A stretch of DNA of 64,000 bases from positions 566,196-630,195 of the forward strand of contig NW_019774402.1 of the NCBI RefSeq assembly GCF_001039355.2, written 5' to 3'. Source of the DNA: Lingula anatina (lineage: Eukaryota; Brachiopoda; Lingulata; Lingulida; Lingulidae). A program made the translations under genes and the position numbers. This document shows positions 11,701 through 21,130 of the stretch, piece by piece. Numbering within the stretch: the stretch's first letter is position 1; every line of letters begins with the position of its first letter. The notes below the pieces were generated by a model. It saw only the letters and a program-made list of their open reading frames with translations. It ran no database searches and was not told the DNA's origin.

Positions 11701-14026
11701 TTTCTTTGTATGGTGTTTTAAACACTGGTTTGTTGAAACTGAAATTTAAGAGGCATATTGTTTTATGTGTCTATAAGAATAGTTTCAAGTTCGCTGAAAA
11801 TTATCTGTTGATAATGCTTAACAAAAATTATTCCATACCATACCATACCATACCATACCATGCCGTACCATACCATACCACAAATAAACTCAAAATTTGT
11901 CAACTTTCAGGTTTAGGTGTACATCTTTCTTGCATAAAGAATGATTTTTCTTATTGGCAAGAAAGGCAGCCTTAGCTGGAAAAAAATTATACAAATGGGT
12001 GGAGAAATGGTCAGTGAAATTCTGACATTAATGAACCAAATTTTTACCTGTTGTTTCTTTGAAAGAAAGAAATCAATAATGAAAACTGTTTGTGGTATAA
12101 AGTTATGAAGGTTCCTCAGGCTGAAAGCAAATTGTTACAAATCTACACTCATTGTCACATACATAACAAACTGAAATTACTTATGGAAGTAAAATGTTTT
12201 TTTTTTATTTATATATATGGATATGTTATTAATTTTACTTCTTTTTTTATAACTTATTTTGATTACTTTTTAATCTTACTTCTTTTCCAATAATTTCAAT
12301 TATACTGATACATGTACTGTCTCATCAGCAATTTTTTCTCTATTTGGTCAAGGCATCATTGCAATCAACAAAATGTGTTCATATCTTTAACAAAACAATT
12401 ACAGTCATTGCCTATATATTTTGCTTTGAACCTTTTATTCTGTAGTGACAAAATGTCAGGTCTTCTTTGAGAGGCTTTTGGTAGATTCTGGATCGCTGGT
12501 GTAACTGGCTGAGTTTTTCTCTCTTGTTGAGTTGGAGGTAAAAGTTCATCCAAAATACTAGTACCTGAAATATTGAAAATTATGACACCAACATATATTC
12601 AATATTTGCCAATGCCCATGTTACCCGTATATATATATATATATATATACGTCATCAATGTTATTTGATTTTTTAACATGGAAAATATAACTACTTCATG
12701 TATGCTAAGAAAGAAAGAGTATATTACCCATTTAAAATAAATGGCATTTAAAATGCACTCAAGAGGGCTCTCTGGAAGGTTTTTATTTCAACCAATCAGA
12801 GACTGTCATATAACACTGACCAGCAGTCATTTGAGAAGTTTAAACGTTCAGTTTTAAAAGTGCTTGGCATTTTATCGCCTCACAGCACCACTTTTATCAA
12901 TCTTCCCTCCCACCCACTCCATGGATTTTCATATTAAAATCACAGACTTTGGATTTTCATAATAACAGACTTTTAAATGATTGAAACTTCGATCATGGTG
13001 GGATTTCATATTGACAGTTTTTACCTCTGCCAAGGAGGTTATGTTTGTCTGTCTTTCTGTCTGTCTGTTTGTCATCAACATAACTCAAAAAGTTATGGAC
13101 CAATTTTGATGAAATTTTCAGGGTAGGTCAGAAAAGGGTTAATTTAGAAGTGATTTTTTGGTGGTGATCCAGATCAATAATCAATCAATAATCAATAACA
13201 ATAATAAAAAAACTAAGTTAAGGACCGATTTTGATGAAATTTTCAGGAACTGTCAAGAGTGGGCCAAGGAACAGATGATTAGTTTTTGGTGGTGATCCGG
13301 ATAAATAATCAATCAATAATAAAAAATATTGAAAATTTAGGGGTGAAACGGCATTCAATGGAGACTTTACTGCCTTGGCGGAGGTCTGCGCTCTCCGAGT
13401 GCTTTTCTAGTTTTAATATGTATTTCATAACAGCTTTACACCATTTAATATATGGCCATGGTTTTGTTACATTTCATTTATTGTCTATTTGATTTTTTAC
13501 TTAGTATAGTAATAAGGTATTCTCTAAGCCCGAATGTATGTATTTTAACAAGCTTAACAACTGACCTTTTGTGTATGAAGGTGGGGCTTGCGATGATTCA
13601 GTATTTTTAAATGCTTGTGAAAGCATAACATTTTCTAAATCAGTGGGTGGAGCTGGAACTGATGGTCTGATTACGGCTGTTAAAGGGAGTCTACAAAGTA
13701 ATGAATGACGAACAGATATTGATACCATATCATCCTTACATGTACTTATTATAGAGAACTAAGCATATGATCAGTAATGAAAAATTGTCTACTTACACAT
13801 TTTTTATTCAAAAGTGTATGATAAAAAAAGGTGTTTCTACTTTATTATTCATCAATTAATACATACTGTACAAACTCTTCAAAGGATAATTTATTGGGCA
13901 ATAAAATATTATATAAACAAAGAAAAAAACTTACACTTCATTCCTGTCCTCATTTCTTTGGTCATAGAACAAGGCATCTAAAATACCATCCTTCCCATTT
14001 AAACAAGAACCGCCAGACCACATCAT
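600..14026 (-). CDS. HFM1: HFM1/MER3 meiotic DNA helicase, 28 exons, 3' end outside window
   Basis: ATP-dependent 3'-5' DNA helicase of the Ski2/Brr2 superfamily that promotes crossover formation in meiotic prophase (family knowledge). Exons in transcription order: 14026-13935, 13690-13566, 12564-12403, 11724-11479, 11072-11013, 10081-10014, 9789-9654, 9376-9225, 8793-8713, 8511-8353, 7994-7948, 7741-7588, 6992-6860, 6692-6591, 6342-6197, 6056-6009, 5747-5701, 5449-5316, 5218-5171, 4987-4904, 4692-4601, 4144-4038, 3563-3516, 3344-3247, 2784-2656, 2441-2356, 2205-2122, 757-600. Phases are consistent throughout, giving 1008 residues plus 2 nt. Motif I APTGAGKT is at about 263-270, DEIH at 373-376, SAT at 419-421 and [10 protein letters not shown] at 612-621. 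The start is the first of two tandem ATGs, with an in-frame TAG 8 codons upstream. Vertebrate HFM1 is about 1400 residues, so the C-terminal tail lies beyond position 1. No frameshift or internal stop was seen. Confidence 0.93.
925..1665 (+). mobile_element. Broken non-LTR retrotransposon (LINE) reverse transcriptase, HFM1 intron
   Basis: Conceptual reading gives [20 protein letters not shown], then [19 protein letters not shown], then [20 protein letters not shown], and after a frameshift near 1340 [10 protein letters not shown], the RT box A with its aspartate. The middle of the RT, including the second aspartate motif, is deleted. The C-terminal piece [10 protein letters not shown]...KQLWSKHV follows at 1521-1610, ending near a GAT-rich tail. 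In-frame stops (1086, about 1340) and the deletion make it non-functional. It lies antisense in the intron between HFM1 exons 757 and 2122. Confidence 0.8.
1697..2024. mobile_element. Foldback MITE with ~115-bp inverted repeats
   Basis: The left arm beginning at 1701 (ttcaggcctacccaactacc) recurs inverted, ending at about 2021 (reverse complement: atcagggctacccaactacc). Each arm runs about 115 bp, through 'caccggtagat' and 'ttttcaaggtg' to 'agtatca'. The core is about 100 bp and has no coding capacity. It sits just 3' of the LINE remnant. Confidence 0.75.
4312..4563. mobile_element. Foldback MITE, ~250 bp
   Basis: The left end ccttataaattaattgggc, then 'tttactaacacta' and 'ctgcagatctttta', is repeated inverted at the right end (gttagtaaacgcctaatctg ... 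ttataagg). The arms are about 75-95 bp and only partly diverged. The element is non-coding and lies in an HFM1 intron 38 bp from exon 4601-4692. Confidence 0.7.
4988..5170 (-). other. GC-AG intron in HFM1
   Basis: The exon 5218-5171 ends ..CTCCAAG and the intron begins GCAGGT. Using GC as donor gives [13 protein letters not shown] across the junction with correct phase. The nearby GT (four bases later) shifts the frame and meets TGA in the next exon. GC-AG introns are a known minor class processed by the major spliceosome. Confidence 0.75.
6009..6992 (-). CDS. HFM1: HFM1 helicase core, RecA-like domain 2 (exons 13-16)
   Basis: Exons 6992-6860, 6692-6591, 6342-6197 and 6056-6009 encode the second RecA-like domain. 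The [12 protein letters not shown] segment is motif [11 protein letters not shown] follows, then [15 protein letters not shown] (motif V) and [10 protein letters not shown] (motif VI, with both arginine-finger candidates intact). The exon beginning at 6342 could be read 46 nt longer upstream, but only the acceptor next to 6342 gives the gapless family junction ELPVL-x-ATSTLAMG. I took that one. Confidence 0.92.
7183..7444. mobile_element. Near-perfect palindromic MITE, ~260 bp
   Basis: Almost the whole element is one hairpin. The left arm taaggcttcattcacatgca and the right arm, read inverted from 7444, match over roughly 120 bp, including 'gtctattttctaaattctat' and 'cagggcaca' / 'tgtgccctg'. 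The loop is only a few bases around 'actataagttattataagt' (7308-7326). No ORF. It lies in the HFM1 intron between exons 6860-6992 and 7588-7741. Confidence 0.8.
7588..10081 (-). CDS. HFM1: HFM1 helicase core, RecA-like domain 1 (exons 6-12)
   Basis: Exons 10081-10014, 9789-9654, 9376-9225, 8793-8713, 8511-8353, 7994-7948 and 7741-7588 encode the first RecA-like domain. Visible in order: the Q-motif-like [10 protein letters not shown] segment, Walker A APTGAGKT, motif Ia [14 protein letters not shown], motif Ib region ELTGDT and [14 protein letters not shown], the DEIH box split between the exon ending at 8713 and the one starting at 8511, and motif III SAT followed by IPNIGDIAEWL. All nucleotide-binding and hydrolysis residues expected for an active enzyme are present. 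Confidence 0.93.
10082..11012 (-). other. U12-type (minor spliceosome) intron in HFM1
   Basis: On the minus strand this intron begins GTATCCTTTC, the U12-type 5' splice-site consensus. It contains TCCTTGAT (10099-10092), a match to the U12 branch site TCCTTRAY, with the branch adenosine 12 nt from the first exon base. The acceptor that uses this branch (exon from 10081) also restores the conserved ELPDQFRNIF reading. None of the other HFM1 donors I extracted has this sequence. Confidence 0.8.
11013..14026 (-). CDS. HFM1: HFM1 N-terminal exons 1-5
   Basis: These five exons encode the poorly conserved N-terminus, about residues 1-229. It starts [13 protein letters not shown] and is polar, rich in Ser, Gln and Pro. 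Exon 4 (11724-11479) is Ser-rich. Exon 5 ends LKSVAEL, leading into the conserved ELP-x-x-F-R-x-I-F segment that precedes the helicase core in this family. Exon 3's donor was chosen at 12402 because only that site (phase 1) joins in frame to exon 4; its donor is weak, so that junction is the least certain of the gene. Confidence 0.75.
11832..11880. repeat. (CCATA)n microsatellite
   Basis: About nine near-perfect copies of a 5-bp unit, with one variant copy (tgccg), in an HFM1 intron. Confidence 0.9.
12628..12649. repeat. (AT)n microsatellite
   Basis: An uninterrupted run of alternating A and T, about 11 dinucleotides. Confidence 0.9.
13023..13410. mobile_element. Short TIR element with two internal direct repeats
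   Basis: The left end acctctgccaaggag is matched inverted by ctgccttggcggaggt at 13370-13385. Inside, the string attttgatgaaattttcag occurs twice (13103-13121 and 13228-13246), each followed by a 'ggtggtgatcc' block. It ends around 'ctctccgagtgcttttctag'. I recall this type as common in marine invertebrate genomes, but cannot verify that here. It lies in the HFM1 intron between exons 12564 and 13566. Confidence 0.6.
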
Positions 14027-14720
14027 GAGGACAAAAACCAGCTTATGCACATTCTATACAACTTCTGAAATCGCAACATCTTTATATAGTCAGGTCTAAG
14101 TGATTTTAGTTTATCTATAAATATTTCTAATTCTGGGTTATTTTTTGTACCAGCATAACTAATTTTCTAAGCACCCTCATCAAAAGTTTGGTTATCCAAA
14201 AAAAAAAAAAAAAACTTGGACATACATACCTCAGGAAAGGAGATAGACTAATATTGGAAAATGTTCAATTTGTAAACAAAAACATGTGCAGACGACTTCC
14301 TGCCCTCGTGACCTATAACCTCCACCTATCACCGAAGGCCTAGGCATGACGTCAGCTTACAGTCGAGTTCCAGTACTGGTAGGAGCTTCAGAGGGAAACA
14401 TGCTAATTATGTTGCTGTATAAATCCAAGTTAACCAAAGAAACGGCAACACTGGTAAATATTCCAAATGATACACAAAAACAAGAAGCAGCATCACTCTA
14501 AAAATCGGGGCCTATCACATGCTAATTCATAAGTCGACAACAACGGTACAAGGCATTGAAGGTGCTGTACTAGTCTTAAGCGAAAAAGGCAAGATGTAAG
14601 AGATTAACAAGAATGTCTTATATAGATATTTATCCAACACTATATCCGTCTCCAACCCTCCCACCTGAAATCATTGGTAATGATGAATGAATTTAGCACA
14701 TTGTTTTAAAGCTGCCGCTC
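14027..14720. promoter_or_regulatory. Probable shared upstream region of two divergent genes
   Basis: HFM1 is transcribed leftward from here. The large plus-strand gene is transcribed rightward, if its first exon is the one ending at 14889. The stretch has more CpG than its surroundings (for example 14290-14370) and carries the CRE site. No TATA box could be assigned with confidence. Confidence 0.35.
14347..14354. promoter_or_regulatory. Consensus CRE site (TGACGTCA)
   Basis: A perfect palindromic CREB/CREM/ATF site lies about 320 bp upstream of the HFM1 start codon, in the space between two divergent genes. CREM-type factors drive many germ-cell genes in animals, so a role in HFM1 expression is plausible. 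That is inference from position and motif only. Confidence 0.4.
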
Positions 14721-14724
14721 ACAA

Positions 14725-14889
14725 GTGCACATGTCTACCCACAATGCTAGAGCAGAGGTTTGTGACCCAGTTTCTCCGCCCAAATGTAAACAAAAGGGTG
14801 CCATTCAAAGTTTGAGCGGGTTTGTTCAGCAACGCTTTATCAAAACATCTTGTGCTAGGGAGGGCACGACAAGGAGTACCAGAACGCAG
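14725..14889 (+). other. Candidate non-coding first exon of the large plus-strand gene
   Basis: CpG-containing sequence ends in a strong donor, CGCAG followed by GTGAGG (14890). No coding exon for either gene was found here. The next plus-strand exon has an acceptor at 20073 and holds the start codon, so a 5'UTR exon here with a 5.2-kb intron would fit. A 155-codon ORF crosses the region but has no recognisable features. The left boundary is a guess. Confidence 0.3.
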
Positions 14890-15199
14890 GTGAGGAACTT
14901 TAACGTTATAGTTTTGACACCATACCCAAGTCATTTTTTAAGATCTGTCGTTACTGAATGTTTGGCTAAGATTCTGCCGCCTCTCATGATTGACTTATGT
15001 GTTACATTGCATGGCATTTGTTTGCATAATCAATGTTGCTCTGACAATTTTAGCCGCAAACATGCAACGCATTTATATTATTTTGCTGTTTTCTCTTATA
15101 GAATACATAAGGATTATATTTGGTTGAGTTTCAGTTTAATTTTATTCCTTTTTTGGATGTGTAGTATTGAAATTTTAGACATGATACTTTGATAGGGTC

Positions 15200-18100
15200 A
15201 TGCATGCAATTACCTTGGCAAATTGCCTTCAGGTTATAATTAGCAGTCACTTTCTTTCCCAGCACATTCAGGAGGCACATAAAGGGGTTCCAGTTATGCA
15301 TGAATTCAAAGTGTCAATATTAGAATTGTTCTCAAAACTTTATGCTTCTACTTGTGTTGAATGTTATGACATTGCCTGCAGTGGGTGATGAGTCAATAAC
15401 TTTAATTTAAAACATTACAACCAGTATAATAATAACATGGGTGGGTTTTAAGCCATTTAGAATGATGCTGAGGAGTGCAACAGCAGTATGCACAAGTGTC
15501 AAGATCAGTATAACAATTATTGTTTAAATGGAAGAACTTTGTTGGTATCTTAGTTTCAATATATTTCACTGAATTAGAATTTTAATCTTTAAGTTAAAAT
15601 TTGTTCAAATTATGAAGACAACAAAACTGTAAGTTAATGTACAAAATAAAATTGTCAAATCAAAATGTACTTTGTGAAGAAAGTAATTTTTACATGGTTT
15701 ATTTATTGGGAATTTCACTATAAAACCATTAAACTCAGAGAAATAGTTTCTCTATGATAAAGAATGTGACTGCAAGACTTAATATTGAGTTGTTGACTCC
15801 CTGCATATAATATATAGTTTTTAGTTCTGAATAACAAAAAGTACATGGGATTTCATACTGGTCTAAATATAGCATTATTATATATTATGTTTTTTATCAT
15901 AATAGAGAAAAATATTATCTAAAAGCTTAAATAGTGTTCTAAATTATTGAAAAAATTAAGAAAACGAGTAGTTGGTTAGTAGGTAATCATTAGATATCCC
16001 TTTGATAATGTTACCAATATTATTCAAAAGCTTTTGTGTCTGAAAAAGTGTTTTTACTAGGTCAGTAGAAAAAAACAACTATTATATACATCATATCATT
16101 AAGAGTCTATTTATTTGTTTCATCACATTGTAATATTACACGTGTCTTAGTAATCATGTGAAAGCATTTTCAACTGTAGTCTATTCCAGGTGTATGGTAG
16201 ACAAAGCTGCTACTACTGAATTGATCAATGTGTCTTTGATGCCCCAATGTTTATGCTGGTTTAAACACAGGTATTCAAGTATTTAGGACAAATCAATAGG
16301 ACGCTGGGTAGTTCATGTAGCTGCCATTGTGCTTAACAGGGAGAACAGAAAACAATTATGTTAATCCATTTGTGATCCACCCCTTTGCAGAAAGTGGAGT
16401 TAACTTGACAATGCAATAAAGGATAGATTGGAGACTACTATAAAAACATGTATGCCATATACGAGTACTCGCATATATTCAAGTTATAAATCACCTGGTC
16501 AACATATAATGAACAAATACAACCTAGATATTTTAGTATCTAGAGCTGTTTTGGCAGTTTTGATAGTTTTGATCTAAACCGAATTAAGATAAGGATTTCA
16601 GACGGGACTGTTAGAGAGGTGTGTTTCACCTAAAAATTTGAAGAGATTAGCAAAATGGCAGGTAGGGTACTACATCTGTTTGCTTGATTTCAAGGACCTA
16701 AAGGAATGTGGGAGAAGAGTTTCAGATATATTTGATTTTCATTAAGTTTTGCTCCCAAGGGGGTTCTTTTCATACTTCTTTTAGTAAATTTCATTTACCT
16801 TGTTGAGGACATTTATTGTATTGTTGTATACATATATTTTATGCAACACAATGGCATTTTAACACAGCAATTGAGTTTTTGAGGGAAACTGCTTTTGGGG
16901 GTGGTAAATGGTTATCTCTGTTGAATCGATCAGATCGGATATACCTCTGCTTACATATGAAGTACTATTAGTCCAACAGTAAATTACAGGCTAAGTTGTG
17001 AATCAAACAATACACCACTTGGATCAATTACCTCCTGGCACCAAGTCCAGTGTACTCAGTCAAGGGTAGCTTTAGAAGTCAGGTGTCACTGGGTGGGGGA
17101 CCACAAGGCCTAAACACAGATTAAGGAGAAGTAAAAGGAATGAAATTTGAGCATAACGGTATTTACTTGTTCTCAAAATTCCTCCTCTTATATTCAATTC
17201 ATCCCATACACAAGGCATTGAATCAAGCTGTTGATTTTAACCCTGCTTGATACCTTCTACCATGCCCACAACAATAACAGTACGCTGTTATTTTTTCACA
17301 GGCATGAATTTAGAAGCTTTAATTTATATATTTGTTTTATTAGAATCACAATATGGGTAATGTTTGTAATAGGAATGTGTATATTAATGCCTGTTACCTG
17401 CTTTCTTCATTGTAAAGTCCTTGGTTAAGAGTTGACCAAGTGGAATTGTTTTTACAGATTTGTAACTTTTGGTGTGCCCTCATATTGAAGTGAGTTTAAC
17501 ACAGAAGTATATACAAGTTATGCAGTATAAACAGTGGTTTATGTGATAACTAAGCATTTTTTGGTAATTTTTTATGACAACAAGACTTAACAAACTTGAT
17601 AGAGATGTAACTAAGCTGCATTTAAAATTAATCGGAAGATGAAATTATATGAAGGTCATTGATTTTAAGAAACATCAAGTGCGCTTCAAGACTTGGAAGA
17701 AACAATTTTGGAGGGGGCCACTTCATACCCATTTTGATATAAATTCTCAAAGTGACTGATCATTTTATTTGCTCTTGTCGAGGCAGAGATGGATTTGTAT
17801 CACCTAGTGTTTATCAGTAAAGGGTGTCATCTTTTGATAGTGCAGTTTGGAGAGTACATAGAAGTGCTCTTCAGCTACACAGTTAAAGTGAGGCTACACT
17901 TCCCATTTTTGTGTTATCACTGTGATACACATAATCAAAGTTTACTTGAGTTACTGGCAGCCATGATTTGTTTATCTTTGTAAATAGGAGCTGAGTTAAA
18001 TTGACCACACAATTGCTGTAGATGCCTAAGTAGTACTGGAAGGCAGGTTATTATTTGCTAACATATTTTGTGCATGTATAAACTGGCTATTTGTTTTCCT

Positions 18101-20073
18101 AACTTTGTTTGTGCTGGAACCCATCATTTGATGGGTCCTAGATTTGTGGTACCATTTTGTTTTATAATTTTTTCAAGATCCTTTTTAGAATACTTCATCA
18201 TTCTATGATGCACAGTGCAAGAAAGCATTGTAATAACTTCCTGCCAAGTGATTTAATCCCAAAGCTTTAGAACATTTTTGTTGTTATTTTAGTTTTGAAT
18301 CAAAATGAGACAGCAAGGCTCATGAACCCTACTGATAATAGCTAATAAATAATTTAAGTCTCAGATATCAGACATATGAAAGCAACTGACCAGCAACTTA
18401 AGAAATCTTTGTGATAGCAATTGTACTTGTAAATGCCTGAGCTTTACAGAGGCTGTAAAACACAATCTGATAGCTTATCATATTTCTATAGATTAAGTAT
18501 TCGATTATCCAGTCACAGATATGGCAGTTTAATGTAACTGCATTGAACACATTTGCTTTTGTGTTCTGCTGACAACTTTGTAGAGCACTATTGTAAAGAT
18601 TTGTACCTGGATTGAAAGCTTTTTAGTTACAGGCAAATGTCAACAAATAGGAGGTAAATCTTTACATCCTGCTCCAGAAAAGAATTTGTGAACCAGGACA
18701 TTGGTATTGATACTAAATTTATTATCGAATGTTCTGAAAAAAATACCCTGTTATCTTGTTTAGCTGACAAGACAGAAGCATAAGACAGAAGGTAAAGGTA
18801 ATACACACAGAAAAATAATAAATATCAAAGTCACAGTATGAGAAAAAGATGCATATAATGAAAAATAAGAAGTCCCTGTGTGTCTTGGTGTCTTTATTGA
18901 CCCCACCTTCAATAATTGTCAACCTCGCTCAAGTATCCATCTCAGTATTTTACCAATTTTATCGCGCCGCTTGGTTGTCAAAGTGTTACTGCTGGAGCAA
19001 CACATGGTGACTCCCACTCTCGCCACCAACACCAACCAATTATTGAACCGAGCAAATTTCTTCCTCTCGTTTTATATAGGAACTATAAATCCATTTTTGT
19101 ATGCATAACCAAATCACGGACAAATCCTGGAGACAACTGTGGGGCTATAAGTTTCATCTGTGTTTAATCTTCAATTTTCAGTCTGAAAATAACACATTTT
19201 TTAATGTTATTATAAAGGTACATAAATTGTCTGCTCCTAGCAGAATGTTCTAGTTCAACATAAGCCATTTGCCTCAATATAGATGTTCGCACAGAGTTGC
19301 AATACATTTTAGAATTTGTTTACTTCATTCTAACTTCATGAGATTAAGCAAACAGTATTTCCCTGCTCAGTTTTGTTAAGCAAATAGTTTGTTGTTTATT
19401 AACCCCTAAGTTCTTTTACAGATTTTGGAAAGTGCATCCCCTTTTTCTTAAAGCAAACTGACATGTTAAATGTTACCTGACAGTAAAGCTGATTTAGGCC
19501 TTGGTGTCATGTTTTATTTTAAGTTCCTTCAACGGACACTTTCTGGCTGAAAGCTGTTTTGAAATGTGTTCACAGGTAGTAACATTTGAAGATTAGTAAC
19601 TTAAAGGCAGTTGAAGAAGGAGCTGAAAAGATGGTTTCTCTAGTTTGAATAATGCAAAATTATATGAATTAGGTTGTTTACTTTTTATTATAACCCGTTA
19701 TTCTTGTGGAGAGCAAATAAGTAAGTTCTGTATTCCTTTTCTCAGTTCCATTCAAGTAGGCGTAAGGTTGGTTCTTTAAATGAATTTTTCACTGCTTAGG
19801 TATAGTTAAATAATAGCCTAATGATGGTATTATTTTAAAGCATATATAGGATTTGAAGAATTTTAAAAATTAGATGTGTCCTTTTTTGACAATTGATGAA
19901 AAGTTGCCAAGTTAGGTAGTCTTTGGACTATGTAACTACCTATGGGTGATATATTGGATTACTGTAGTCCCTTAAACAAGTGGGAGCAGCTTGTTAGCCT
20001 ATATATTTCACCATCTAAAGGTCGGCCTTGGTAATGTGTCATGGAAACCGGACTCATAGCGTCTTTCTGGTAG
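15200..20073. other. ~4.9 kb without recognisable genes
   Basis: AT-rich sequence on both strands, with no ORF of convincing composition, no RNA gene and no transposon that I recognise. It is probably the first intron of the large plus-strand gene. The one oddity, a short ORF at 18878-19108 with a GPCR-like ending, is discussed under rejected items. Confidence 0.5.
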
Positions 20074-20086
20074 CAAGGACATTAAA

Positions 20087-21079
20087 ATGGAGGATCAAGA
20101 GTTTTTTGTTGAGTGGTTTCATTGGGGTGAGAGAATATATAAATACAACTTTTTTGATAAGTTAGAAAAACAGGAGCAGTTGGTGGTAAACTGAAGTTCA
20201 TATATAGTATAGTTATTATTTATCCACATATATGTGCTTGCCAAAATGCCTGCAGAGAAGAACTTCTCTAAGTGTAATTACCAAAACACGTCTTTTATTT
20301 TTACTGATAGAATATGACACTAGCAGTGATGCTGAGACAGGGACAGAAACTGATGTAGATATACAAGAATTTGAAACAAACCAAAGAAATCAGGTAAGGT
20401 AAAAATTATGGTGAGTTGAGAATGTAGCAGTAAGACAAATATCAGAATAATTGAAGTTTTTTATTATTATTAATTAATTTTATATATATATATATGAAAG
20501 AAAAAAGAAGAATGTATAAGGTACATTTCTAATGAATAATATAAAGCTTCTGCCTTGAAAATATAATGTGATCTGTAGAAAATTCACTGCTATTGATCAG
20601 ATGAATCTTGTTAATTCAGTCATGTGTATGAATATTGATCAAGTAAGCTTAATACTCTGGGATAAAAAGAGGGATCATTATGTTGTTACCTGATTTATTC
20701 ACATTGGTTTTCAATGAAACTATATGATATTACAAACTATATTTGCTTTGAGTATTAAAACTACTGCTGGCAAAGTGAAGGTGTTGGTTTGAGTAAATAT
20801 TTGCTGCTGTAGGTCTGCAACAAAGGGTCGTTATGCCTGAGTTTTGGGAAAGTATTAATCCGTTGTTTTTACAAGTGTCAATGTTAAAACAGTTATATTG
20901 CTTTAATTTGCAGAAAATGCCAAAGTATGAACATATAGACTTGCAATCTGGTATTCTGGGTTGCATTTAAGTGATTTATATGTGGTCATGACACTGAGAT
21001 ACCTTTTACCAAGAAATGCTTCACCACCAGCAGCATACAGGGAAATTGTAATATTTAGTTACTCCTGTGATATTCTTAA

Positions 21080-21130
<51 letters not shown>

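Noticed and set aside
14725-15192. 155-codon plus-strand ORF
   Set aside because: Its first part overlaps the proposed promoter and UTR exon, and the rest is Cys/Phe/Leu-rich as expected from AT-rich intron. A strong donor interrupts it at 14890.
18878-19108. ORF ending FYIGTINPFLYA, resembling the seventh helix of a rhodopsin-type receptor
   Set aside because: Only the last dozen residues look receptor-like, the preceding part has no sixth helix, and no neighbouring exons fit. Probably chance, or at most a very old pseudogene scrap.
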